From NCBI GenBank assembly GCA_022616415.1, contig JAKEEU010000426.1:1-64000 (forward strand): 64,000 nt of DNA. The letters run 5' to 3'. How positions within the stretch are numbered: the stretch's first letter is position 1; each line of letters starts with the position of its first letter. Source of the DNA: Candidatus Zhuqueibacterota bacterium. Its GTDB lineage: Bacteria; Zhuqueibacterota; Zhuqueibacteria; Zhuqueibacterales; Zhuqueibacteraceae. Made by a program: the position numbers and the translations under genes. The notes beneath the pieces were generated by a model that saw only the letters and a list, made by a program, of their open reading frames with translations, was not told the DNA's origin and did no database searches. Shown piece by piece: positions 1 through 7,321 of this stretch.

Positions 1-60
1 GCGGGACAACGGATATAATTTTTTATCCGTTGCGTTGTTTCTATCAGTTGGGAAAATTCT
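1..60. repeat. CAACGGAT-family palindromic repeat, left edge cut by window
   Basis: CAACGGATA at 7-15 and TATCCGTTG at 24-32 form a perfect 9-bp inverted repeat around an AT-rich loop, followed by a TATCAGTTGGG tail at about 42-52. The first bases, GCGGGACAACGGAT, match the right half of the copy at 30811-30851, so the window probably begins inside a full repeat. No gene is visible in 1-240. Confidence 0.7.
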
Positions 61-152
61 TTCTTGTCGGTTTGAGGCGAAGCTTCGCTGGATAGTTACA
101 ATTATTCTTACCCAGCTCCATTACAAAGTTTTTTTCAACTAAACTATTGCCT

Positions 153-212
153 CAACGGATAGAAGAACCCAACTGTTTAAGAGCTTTATCCGTTGGGTTC
201 ATCTATCCGTTG
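153..212. repeat. CAACGGAT-family composite palindrome upstream of comEC
   Basis: CAACGGATAGA (153-163) plus GAACCCAAC (165-173) pair with GTTGGGTTC (192-200) plus TCTATCCGTTG (202-212). The arms are about 21 nt with a single A/A mismatch. The loop carries a further ATCC that extends CCAACGGAT on the opposite strand. The architecture is the same as the element at 2660-2719, so comEC is bracketed by two copies. Confidence 0.8.
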
Positions 213-240
213 GCGGCTAATTCTTAAATCATCTGCCCGT

Positions 241-2610
241 ATGGCCAGTCGCCCGGTCTTTTTCATCGCCCTCGCCTTCTGTCTCGGTATCTGTTTGGAA
301 CACATGTTCCAACTGCCGGCGAGATTTTTGGTAATCGGCCTCAGTCTCTTTATGACCGCGGCCCTCGTTCTGTTTTGGCGATGGAAAAACGCCGCGGTGA
401 TAACGCCACGTGCTCGCGCCGTCGACGTGATGCTGCTCGCCGCTTGTTTGGCTGCCGGCGCGCTGCGAACCGATTTCGCGCAAACGGCGCCGGCGAATGA
501 CGTCAGCGCTTTTGCCGAGGCTTCGCGCGAAATTTTGCTCTTTGGCAAAGTCAATGGGTCTCCCGAGCGTCGTGGCTCACGTTACCGGTTTCCGTTCCAA
601 ACGCAACGAGTCAAAACCGATACGGGGTGGGCCGCCGCACGAGGCATCGTGCTCGTTTCCACCGATAGTCTTGACGACGTCGAAATCGGTGAAACGCTTT
701 TGTTGCACGGCTTTCTCCGGCTGGCTGATGCGAGCCGCAACCCCGGCGCGTTCGATTATCGCGCGTACTTGCAGGCGCAGGATATTTCCGCACTTTTTCG
801 CTGCAAAGAGTGGGCGCCGCTTTGGCGGGAGAAGCCGAACGAATGGCTGCCGTGGCGGCAAGCCATCGCCCGGTCAAAAGCCTGGATTGAAACCCAGCTC
901 GCCGGTTTTTCGCGCGGCCAAAATCTGGCGTTGCTCGGCGGCCTGCTCATCGGCGAGCGCGACGAAATCTCCAAAGACATCATCGACGCTTTTTCCCGCA
1001 CCGGCCTGGTTCACATTCTCGCGGTTTCGGGATCGAACGTCGGTTTCATTGCGATGATCATTGTCGCCGTGCTCTTTTTCTGGCAAGTGCCGAGGCGGTG
1101 GCATGCGAGTTTTTTGTTGGTGGGCATAAGCTTTTACATGTTTTTGACCGGCGCGCAGCCCCCGGTCGTTCGCGCCACCATCATGGCGGCGGTGATTATT
1201 ATCAGCGAGTACCTCGAGCGCGACGCCGACATTTATAACAGCCTCGGTGTTTCCGCTTTGTTGATTTTATTATGGCAGCCGCTGCAGCTTTTTCAGCTCG
1301 GCTTTCAACTCAGCTTTGTTGCGGTCCTCGGCATCGCCTATCTTTACCGGCCGCTGGCTCTGCTTTTCAGGCGGATGATACCGCTGCGCTGGCAACTCGC
1401 GCGTTTGACCATTTCATTATTGGCCGTCTCATTTGCCGCGCAATTGGCGACGCTGCCGTTTTCACTCAACGCCTTTGGCCGTTTGCCGGTCACTGCAATC
1501 TTGGGAAATTTGCTCGTGATTCCCGCCGCTTTTATTATTGTGACGACCGCAACGGCAGCGTGCGCGTTGTCATTTATTGCTCCTTTGTCGCAAGCGATTG
1601 GCTTTGTTGCCGACTTCATGGCCGGCGCGATGATCGCATTCACGAAATGGCTCGCCGACGTTCCACTTGCTTATGTGGACGGCATTCATGTTTCGCCGTG
1701 GCTGCTGCTCTTTTATATCATTTTGATCTTCACGTTCGTGGAATGGCGGCGCTCCCGTCTCGCCAGGCCATGGTTGGTTTGCTCCGGACTTTTGGTTTTG
1801 AATATTTTTGTCTGGCAGCAGGCTTGGTCTGCAGGCCCGAAATTGCGTTTGACTTTTTTCGACGTCGGCCAAGGTGATGCGGCGTTTTTGGAATTTCCCC
1901 AGGGAAATTTGCTCATCGATACCGGCCCGTACGACGAAGAATATGATGCGGCCTCGTGGGTGCTCGTTCCATTTTTCCGGCGCAGCGGCATTCGCGAGCT
2001 TGATGCCGTCGTCATCACGCATCCGCACGCGGATCATCTCGGCGGCTTGCCGGCGCTGCTGCGTGGGATCAAAGTCAAAAAAGTTTTTGTTTGCGGCGTC
2101 GAAACCGACGCCCCTCTGGAGCAGCAATGCGAGAAGCTTGCCGATAGCTTGCGCGTGCCGTTGTCGGCCTTACGCGCCGGTGATCGCCTTGCGGATTTTG
2201 CTCCGGCGCAAGTGTGGGCTTTGCACCCGCGCCGCGATGAAGCCGGATTTCACCGCCTCAATGACGCTTCCGTCGTCGTCAAAGTTGTCTTCGGTCAACA
2301 CGCTTTTCTTTTCCCCGGCGATGCCGAGTTTGAAAGCGAAAGCCATCTGCTCCAAACGGCGCGTATATTGGATAGCGACATTCTGAAAGTCGGCCACCAC
2401 GGCAGCATCACCTCGAGCCTGCCGCAGTTTCTCAATGCCGTAAGCCCGTCGTGGGCGGTGGCTTCGGTTGGCCGCTGGAATCGTTTCGGCCATCCCGATC
2501 CGGAAGTGATCGCCCGCTACGACTCGTTGGAAATTCCGTTTTTGCGCACGGATCAGAACGGCGCGGTGATTTTTGAAACCGACGGCAAAACGCTGAAGCG
2601 GATTCGATAA
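241..2610 (+). CDS. comEC: ComEC/Rec2-type DNA internalization channel
   Basis: Predicted polytopic inner-membrane protein that moves single-stranded transforming DNA into the cytoplasm. The N-terminus is hydrophobic. It is followed by a DUF4131-like region, the central Competence domain (about residues 215-480, with 'VHILAVSGSNVGFIA' and many membrane segments), and a C-terminal metallo-beta-lactamase domain. That domain shows 'DVGQGDA' near residue 541, the metal motif 'THPHADHLGG' near 593, and 'FPGDAE'. About 789 aa is normal for full-length ComEC with the MBL domain. I chose ATG 241 because the upstream in-frame TTG at 193 lies inside a palindromic repeat. The gene stands alone between two repeat copies. 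No other competence genes are in the window. Confidence 0.93.
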   Translation: MASRPVFFIALAFCLGICLEHMFQLPARFLVIGLSLFMTAALVLFWRWKNAAVITPRARAVDVMLLAACLAAGALRTDFAQTAPANDVSAFAEASREILLFGKVNGSPERRGSRYRFPFQTQRVKTDTGWAAARGIVLVSTDSLDDVEIGETLLLHGFLRLADASRNPGAFDYRAYLQAQDISALFRCKEWAPLWREKPNEWLPWRQAIARSKAWIETQLAGFSRGQNLALLGGLLIGERDEISKDIIDAFSRTGLVHILAVSGSNVGFIAMIIVAVLFFWQVPRRWHASFLLVGISFYMFLTGAQPPVVRATIMAAVIIISEYLERDADIYNSLGVSALLILLWQPLQLFQLGFQLSFVAVLGIAYLYRPLALLFRRMIPLRWQLARLTISLLAVSFAAQLATLPFSLNAFGRLPVTAILGNLLVIPAAFIIVTTATAACALSFIAPLSQAIGFVADFMAGAMIAFTKWLADVPLAYVDGIHVSPWLLLFYIILIFTFVEWRRSRLARPWLVCSGLLVLNIFVWQQAWSAGPKLRLTFFDVGQGDAAFLEFPQGNLLIDTGPYDEEYDAASWVLVPFFRRSGIRELDAVVITHPHADHLGGLPALLRGIKVKKVFVCGVETDAPLEQQCEKLADSLRVPLSALRAGDRLADFAPAQVWALHPRRDEAGFHRLNDASVVVKVVFGQHAFLFPGDAEFESESHLLQTARILDSDILKVGHHGSITSSLPQFLNAVSPSWAVASVGRWNRFGHPDPEVIARYDSLEIPFLRTDQNGAVIFETDGKTLKRIR

Positions 2611-2659
2611 AGCTGAAAATAGGGGCATTGGGATGTTCCGAGATTCTCAAAAATTTTCT

Positions 2660-2719
2660 CCAACGGATAGATTAAGACCAACGGATGTTTTTATCAGTTG
2701 GTCTTAATTCATCCGTTGG
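2660..2719. repeat. CAACGGAT-family composite palindrome, possible terminator
   Basis: CCAACGGAT (2660-2668) and the perfect 12-bp arm ATTAAGACCAAC (2671-2682) pair with GTTGGTCTTAAT (2697-2708) and ATCCGTTGG (2711-2719). The loop is 14 nt and T-rich, and the joint between inner and outer arms has one mismatch and one G-T wobble. It begins 50 nt after the comEC stop and could act as a transcription terminator, but the conserved layout shared with 153-212 marks it as a dispersed repeat. Confidence 0.8.
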
Positions 2720-2791
2720 GGCAAGGTTTTGGAGTTTCAACTCGCGTAGTGATATGCAAATCTATTTTTCTTTTTATCCTTTTTATCTTTT

Positions 2792-3478
2792 ATGAAAATC
2801 CTCCTCTTCGACATCGACGGCACCCTCGTTCACACCGGCGGCTCCGGCAAACATGCCATGGAAGTTGCCTTTGAAGAAGTTTATGGAATTACCGATGGGC
2901 TTGAAAGTGTTTTATTGGCCGGACAAACCGACCCCAAAATTCTTCTGGACGCTTTTGCCAAACATGGTTTGACTTGGAACGACGAGCAGGTCGAGCGTTT
3001 CAAACAGCGCTATTTCATCCATCTCGCCGAAGACATGCAACAGCCGCGGCCGAAGCGGCGCATCATGCCCGGCTTTCCGCAGTTGTTGGAAGCATTGCGC
3101 CAAAAGCCGGGAATGCACCTCGGCTTGCTCACCGGAAACTGGATTCGCGGCGCGGAAATAAAGCTTGCGCATTTCGGCCTGTGGCCGTATTTTGAATTTG
3201 GCGCCTTTGGCGACGACGAAACCGACCGCAATAAGCTCGTGCCGCACGCTTTGCGCCGCGCCAAGGAAAAATTCAGCATTCAGCCCAATCATGACGCGGT
3301 GTACGTCATCGGCGACACGCCGCGCGACATCCACTGCGCCCGGCCGCATGGCGCGGTTGCCATCGCCGTCGCCACCGGCGAATATTCCGTCGAGCAACTG
3401 CGCGCCGAGAAACCGGATTTTCTGTTTGCAGATCTGAGCGATGTGGAAAAGGTTGTGGAAATTTTCCGCGCGCGTTAA
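2792..3478 (+). CDS. HAD-superfamily hydrolase, phosphoglycolate-phosphatase-like
   Basis: A 228-aa Rossmann-fold phosphatase. HAD motif I is 'FDIDGTL' at residues 6-12, with the nucleophile and acid/base aspartates D7 and D9. Motif II is around 'LLTGN' and motif IV is 'VIGDTPRDIHCA'. An alpha-helical cap lies between motif I and motif II, as in the Gph/HAD-IA branch. It probably dephosphorylates a small phosphorylated metabolite in the cytoplasm; the substrate cannot be read from sequence. It follows comEC by about 180 bp across a large palindrome, so co-transcription is uncertain. The family is clear, the specific activity is not. Confidence 0.88.
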   Translation: MKILLFDIDGTLVHTGGSGKHAMEVAFEEVYGITDGLESVLLAGQTDPKILLDAFAKHGLTWNDEQVERFKQRYFIHLAEDMQQPRPKRRIMPGFPQLLEALRQKPGMHLGLLTGNWIRGAEIKLAHFGLWPYFEFGAFGDDETDRNKLVPHALRRAKEKFSIQPNHDAVYVIGDTPRDIHCARPHGAVAIAVATGEYSVEQLRAEKPDFLFADLSDVEKVVEIFRAR

Positions 3479-3777
3479 GTTGAATCAATTAAAAAATACT
3501 TGCTTTTTTACCCTGAATTGATCATATTAACCGAGTAATAGATAGAAGATCAAATCTGGGAGACAATGACGACATGACACCGAATGAAAGAAACCCCTGA
3601 GACTGATGGGCTTGCCCGGGCGCCAGACGTCGTTCGGGGTTTTTGCATTTTGGGCGGGCTCGGAATGCCACGGAGAAAAAGCTCTAAAATTTATAAATTG
3701 CTCTCCGTGTTCTCTCAGCGCCATCCGCGTTAAAAGCGACTTTTCCATTATTGATGCTGCCCAAACAAGAAAAAAAT
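3479..3777. other. Intergenic stretch with heptad-type repeat remnants
   Basis: No convincing gene. CACGGAGA (3669-3676) and TCTCCGTG (3702-3709) form a perfect 8-bp inverted repeat, followed by 'CTCTCAGCGCCATCCGCGTT'. This resembles the CACAAAG/CGCAAAG heptad repeats at 42977-43013 and 54048-54117. It may mark the left border of the accessory patch that ends at the attC-like site near 5344. Confidence 0.5.
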
Positions 3778-4341
3778 ATGTCGATTCGCTCTGATGGTAG
3801 TGTCCCAGGATATTGGATGCTCGCCAAAAACAATGGCGAACAAAATCTCAAGCTTCTAGTGCTGCTTTCGATCTGCCATAGTCATCATTCGATAATAGAG
3901 GCATTAAAATACTCGAAGCCAAGGCTTGGTAATGGAGTCGTTCTCAGGGGGCAGATTTTGGATGGTAAAGAGTACACCAATCTAGCCAACAATTTTGAGG
4001 AACTCGGCTTCTCAATACACCATAACGAGCAAGGATTTGAGTACGATTTCAGTCATGCTTTCACTCTTCCTAGATTCAGTGAACTATATAGGCAAATGAT
4101 CAGGGACAAACTAGTTGAATGCGGTATGTATGAATCCGTTGACGACTCAATATTGATCGAGACCGCGATTCAATTAGAGCTGAATGTGGTCCTTGGCTTA
4201 ACTGACAATGAATATCGGTCCTGGTTGTCAGTCGGAACTCCTGAACTTGAAGCAAAAAATGATGAGCCGTTTCAAGATGATGCAGATTTGGGAGCAGTGG
4301 ATCAGCTCAACTTTCGTCCTGTGCCTATAGGCCGGATGTGA
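3778..4341 (+). CDS. Unknown protein, probably truncated by a frameshift
   Basis: I do not recognise this protein. From ATG 3778 (TTG 3751 and ATG 3754 are in-frame alternatives; none has a good ribosome binding site) it reads about 187 aa, soluble and of mixed charge, with no membrane segment or catalytic motif I can name. The frame ends at TGA 4339-4341 with '..NFRPVPIGRM'. A different frame takes over there and reads convincingly to 4490 ('..YRPDVKRADELVVVAPDKP..'), so the original protein was probably about 235-240 aa. It precedes a broken DNA methyltransferase, and a restriction or methylation partner role is possible but unsupported by motifs. Confidence 0.55.
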   Translation: MSIRSDGSVPGYWMLAKNNGEQNLKLLVLLSICHSHHSIIEALKYSKPRLGNGVVLRGQILDGKEYTNLANNFEELGFSIHHNEQGFEYDFSHAFTLPRFSELYRQMIRDKLVECGMYESVDDSILIETAIQLELNVVLGLTDNEYRSWLSVGTPELEAKNDEPFQDDADLGAVDQLNFRPVPIGRM

Positions 4342-4490
4342 AGAGGGCAGATGAGCTTGTCGTTGTCGCGCCGGACAAACCAACTGACGATGACCTAACC
4401 TACATATCGTCCTTGAGAAGTCGCTTCGGAATAGCGGTTTTCTATATGCACTACGACATACCAAATGACAAATTCGAGATCTTCGCTTAA
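4338..4490 (+). pseudogene. Frameshifted C-terminal tail of the preceding unknown gene
   Basis: In the frame one base behind the upstream ORF, the sequence reads about 50 residues ('VKRADELVVVAPDKPTDDD', then 'FGIAVFYMHYDIPNDKFEIFA') to TAA 4488-4490. The composition is protein-like and there is no start with a ribosome binding site of its own. The simplest reading is one gene split by an indel between about 4310 and 4340. Confidence 0.5.
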
Positions 4491-4575
4491 CATCATAGAG
4501 CGTAAATGTATAGGACGGTCTACTCAGCGAGTGGGAATAATTCAATTTATCCTTCAATAATTACAGGAGCGAAAA

Positions 4576-5275
4576 ATGGTCGGAAAAGTTTATAATATCG
4601 CAGAACCAAATCCATCTAATGATCTTGTCGACAAAGTTACTGGCCAGTACTCCACCATCCTAGCCGATCCACCGTGGCAATTTCAAAATCGGACTGGAAA
4701 AGTAGCACCTGAGCATAGGCGGCTTCTTAGGTACCCAACTTAGGTACCCAACTATGGAGATCAAGGAGATCATGGACCTTCCTGTCTCAAAGCTCGCCGC
4801 TGCAAAATCGCATTTATATCTATGGGTACCAAATGCCCTTCTGATGGAAGGCTTAAAAGTAATGGAAGCATGGGGTTTCACGTACAAAACCAACCTTGTT
4901 TGGTACAAAGTCCGTAAGGATGGAGGGCCAGATGGGCGGGGTGTTGGCTTCTATTTCCGCAATGTGACCGAATTGATTCTTTTTGGGGTTCGTGGAAGCA
5001 TGAGAACGCTGCTGCCGGGTAGAACACAGGTCAATCTATTTGCAACGCGTAAACGCGAGCATTCACGAAAGCCGGATGAGATATACGATCTCATTGAGGC
5101 CTGCTCACCAGGCCCTTATTTAGAATTATTCGCACGGTTCCGTCAGCCGGGATGGCATCAATGGGGGAATGAAGACGTCGAAGAGAACTCCTTGTACGGA
5201 GTGGCTAAGCGCAATGGCCATACTGATGGCCAGCTTAGGCTGCTGGAATCGCCAAGGGGTTACAAGGTGGCATAG
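4576..5275 (+). pseudogene. MT-A70 family DNA adenine-N6 methyltransferase, frameshifted
   Basis: The enzyme would transfer a methyl group from S-adenosylmethionine to adenine N6 in DNA. From ATG 4576 (preceded by 'CAGGAGCGAAAA', a good ribosome binding site) the frame shows the catalytic 'ADPPW' motif near residue 31 and runs into a stop just after 'RLLRYPT'. A second copy of TAGGTACCCAACT shifts the frame by +1. Removing one copy joins it to '(T)MEIKEIMDLP', 'SHLYLWVPNALL', 'GFTYKTNLVWYK', 'GVGFYFRNVTELILFGVRG', 'KPDEIYDLIEACSPGPYLELFAR' and 'GWHQWGNE'. These are the usual MT-A70 blocks in order, about 230 aa in total. The stop lies 14 nt before an attC-like site, as in integron gene cassettes. 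Rated a pseudogene unless the duplication is an assembly error. Confidence 0.85.
4728..4753 (+). repeat. 13-bp tandem duplication inside the methyltransferase gene
   Basis: TAGGTACCCAACT occurs twice back to back, at 4728-4740 and 4741-4753. Thirteen is not a multiple of three, so the duplication alone breaks the reading frame. The second copy also supplies the in-frame TAG. Confidence 0.95.
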
Positions 5276-5288
5276 CTAAATTCCATTC

Positions 5289-5344
5289 GCCCAACAAAGC
5301 CATGCAGCCGACGCCCGTACCTCCCGCGGCTAATTTTGGCGTTA
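5289..5344 (+). other. attC-like (59-base element) recombination site
   Basis: GCCCAAC at 5289-5295 fits the RYYYAAC core at the start of an attC. It is followed by AA, then ATGCAGCCGACGCC (5302-5315), a short spacer, GCGGCTAA (5326-5333) and GGCGTTA (5338-5344). AGCCGACG pairs with CGCGGCT leaving an extrahelical A, which is characteristic of folded attC sites. The distal core GTTACTC departs from GTTRRRY, as expected if a cassette was inserted at a secondary GTT target. It lies 14 nt after the methyltransferase stop. No integron integrase is in the window. Confidence 0.6.
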
Positions 5345-5709
5345 CTCCTCAAACATCCTGATCTCCTTCGGACTCACAAAGACTTCCGTTTCTTTTTGCA
5401 AAGCCAGCGTGCGAAAGCGTTCTTGGGACAGCTCAACGTAAATCGGGGCGCCCCACGCGGTGGTCAATTCCACCTTGACTTGCGGGCCTGCGGCATTGAT
5501 GTGTTTGACGATGGCGCGAAAATGCTGGCGATGATTGGGCTGCGGGTCAATGTGCAGCATGTGCGGGCGCATGTAAATCGTCGCGGTCTTCGCCTCGCAC
5601 TCCACCCCCTCGGGCTTGTCGATGAGCATCCCACCGACATTGAGCTTGTCGCCCTCCACGCGACCGTGAAAAAGATTGACATTGCCGAGAAAATCATAGT
5701 AGATTTCTC
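5342..5709 (-). pseudogene. cysA: 3' remnant of sulfate ABC transporter ATPase CysA
   Basis: Read on the minus strand from about 5709, the frame gives 'GEIYYDFLGNVNLFHGRVEG', then 'VYMRPH'-type sequence ('IYMRPHMLHIDPQP'), 'VELTTAWGAPIYVELSQERF' and a stop at 5342-5344. This is the linker and TOBE-like C-terminal domain of CysA, the ATP-binding subunit of sulfate/thiosulfate importers. The whole nucleotide-binding domain (Walker A, signature, Walker B) is absent. A stop lies upstream in frame and an unrelated gene starts at 5792. It is therefore a truncated fragment, with its 3' end formed exactly at the attC-like core. Confidence 0.8.
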
Positions 5710-5791
5710 CTTGATCGCTAAGGCAGAATTCGTTACATTAAATCAATCAACAATAACCAAATCCAACTCATTATTTGGCTGAGGCAAGATT

Positions 5792-7321
5792 ATGCGGGAA
5801 TTCAATGTCGAAGGCCCATGCGATCCCGCGCGGCACTTCACCGTGATGCGGGAGGCGCTCGTGCGCAAAGGCATCGAGAAAGTTGAAAAGGGCAAGTACT
5901 TCACCATTTTTGCGCCGCGGCAGGCCGGCAAAACCACCTATTTCCAGTTGATGATTCGCCAATTGGAGAAAACGGCCTACTTGCCAATTTGGATCAGCCT
6001 GGAAGATGTGGCCAATGCCTCTGTAGAGAAGTTTTACGCAACCCTGGATCACGATTTGAGGCTTGAACTGTCCGGATTGGCTATCACGCCGCAGACCCAA
6101 ATTGTCGATAATTTGAGTTTGATGCAATTCTTTGGAGAACTCAAGCAACAGGGAAGAATGATCGTTTTGATTATCGACGAATTTGACGGTGTTCCCTCGA
6201 TAGTGCTTAGCGATCTCATGCATACCTTCAGGAAAACGTATCACAAAAAGGCCGTTTACGGCTTGCATTCGCTGATTCTGGTTGGCGTGCGAAACATTTC
6301 CGGAGCGGTGCTGGATAAGGCTTCTCCTTTTAACATTGCTGATGAGATTGAAGTGCCTTATTTCAGCAAAGCCGAAGTGGAGAATTTGATCGCTCAATAT
6401 GAGCAAGAAAGCGGGCAAATTTTTCAGAAAAAGGTTGTTGCCAAGATTTATGAGAACACGCTGGGGCAGCCGGGTTTGGTCAACGCTTTGTGCCGGGAGC
6501 TAGTGGAGAGGTTCTGCACGGATCGCACCAAGCCCGTCGATATGGCCGGCTTTCGCAGAGTCTTAGATTATTTTCTAACCGAGCGTATTGACCGCAACAT
6601 TTCCAATATTGTCAGCAAGGCCAAAGAACACAAAGATTTTATGCTGGCGGTGTTGTTTAGTGAAACTGAAGTGCCTTTTCAGATTTATGACGAACGCATT
6701 AAATTTCTCCATAGCCACGGCGTTGTTGCCAAAGATCAAACCGGTGCTGTTGATGTCCCGATTCCGCTTTATAAAAATGCGCTGATCACCGCCTTTCGTC
6801 CGCTCATCAATGGCGAGACCGTGCATTACACCAGCCCCAACGATAGATTTGAAGATTTCTATAAAGATGATGGACTGAACCTCGACAAAATTATTCGGCA
6901 CTATATTGCTTACGTCCAACGGCGGGGATTCCACGCTTTTGATACGGAAAATCTCAAAGAGTCGGCTTGCCACTATTCCTTTGACGCTTATATCAATTTC
7001 TTTATCGAACGGCTTGGCGGCAAAACTTACATGGAAGTGCCTACCACACGAGGCCGGCTCGATACTTTAATCGTCTATCACGACAAAGCTTATGTAATTG
7101 AGATCAAACGCTGGTCAGATGTGTTCTATTACCAAAAGGGCAAGCGCCAGCTCGCCGCTTACGCCAAAAGCGAGGGGTTGCCCGAAGGTTTTTACGTTGT
7201 CTTTAGCAGCCAGCACAAAGAAACGGACACGCTTTTCGAGCAGGAAGAAATTGACGGCGTGAAAATTTATACCTATGTCGTGCGGACGAATTTCGAGCCG
7301 CCGAGCAAGCTTTCGTCATGA
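5792..7321 (+). CDS. AAA-like ATPase with C-terminal PD-(D/E)XK nuclease-like domain
   Basis: A 509-aa protein of the widespread 'AAA-ATPase-like / PDDEXK_9' type. The P-loop is 'APRQAGKTT' near residues 41-49 and Walker B is 'IVLIIDEFDG' near 122-131. A helical middle region follows, then a C-terminal nuclease-like core. There, 'GGKTYMEVPTTRGRLDTLIVYHDKAYVIEIKRW' (cited as two halves, residues about 407-440) gives the E..D..ExK pattern. ATG 5792 has 'GAGGC' about 8 nt upstream. The family is abundant in Bacteroidetes-like genomes; no biochemical role is firmly established, and defence or selfish functions have been suggested. It overlaps the next gene by 4 nt (ATGA). Its arrival probably removed the 5' part of cysA. 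Confidence 0.85.
   Translation: MREFNVEGPCDPARHFTVMREALVRKGIEKVEKGKYFTIFAPRQAGKTTYFQLMIRQLEKTAYLPIWISLEDVANASVEKFYATLDHDLRLELSGLAITPQTQIVDNLSLMQFFGELKQQGRMIVLIIDEFDGVPSIVLSDLMHTFRKTYHKKAVYGLHSLILVGVRNISGAVLDKASPFNIADEIEVPYFSKAEVENLIAQYEQESGQIFQKKVVAKIYENTLGQPGLVNALCRELVERFCTDRTKPVDMAGFRRVLDYFLTERIDRNISNIVSKAKEHKDFMLAVLFSETEVPFQIYDERIKFLHSHGVVAKDQTGAVDVPIPLYKNALITAFRPLINGETVHYTSPNDRFEDFYKDDGLNLDKIIRHYIAYVQRRGFHAFDTENLKESACHYSFDAYINFFIERLGGKTYMEVPTTRGRLDTLIVYHDKAYVIEIKRWSDVFYYQKGKRQLAAYAKSEGLPEGFYVVFSSQHKETDTLFEQEEIDGVKIYTYVVRTNFEPPSKLSS

Noticed and set aside
193..240. TTG start extending ComEC
   Set aside because: The extension is translated from a palindromic repeat; ATG 241 begins a normal hydrophobic N-terminus.
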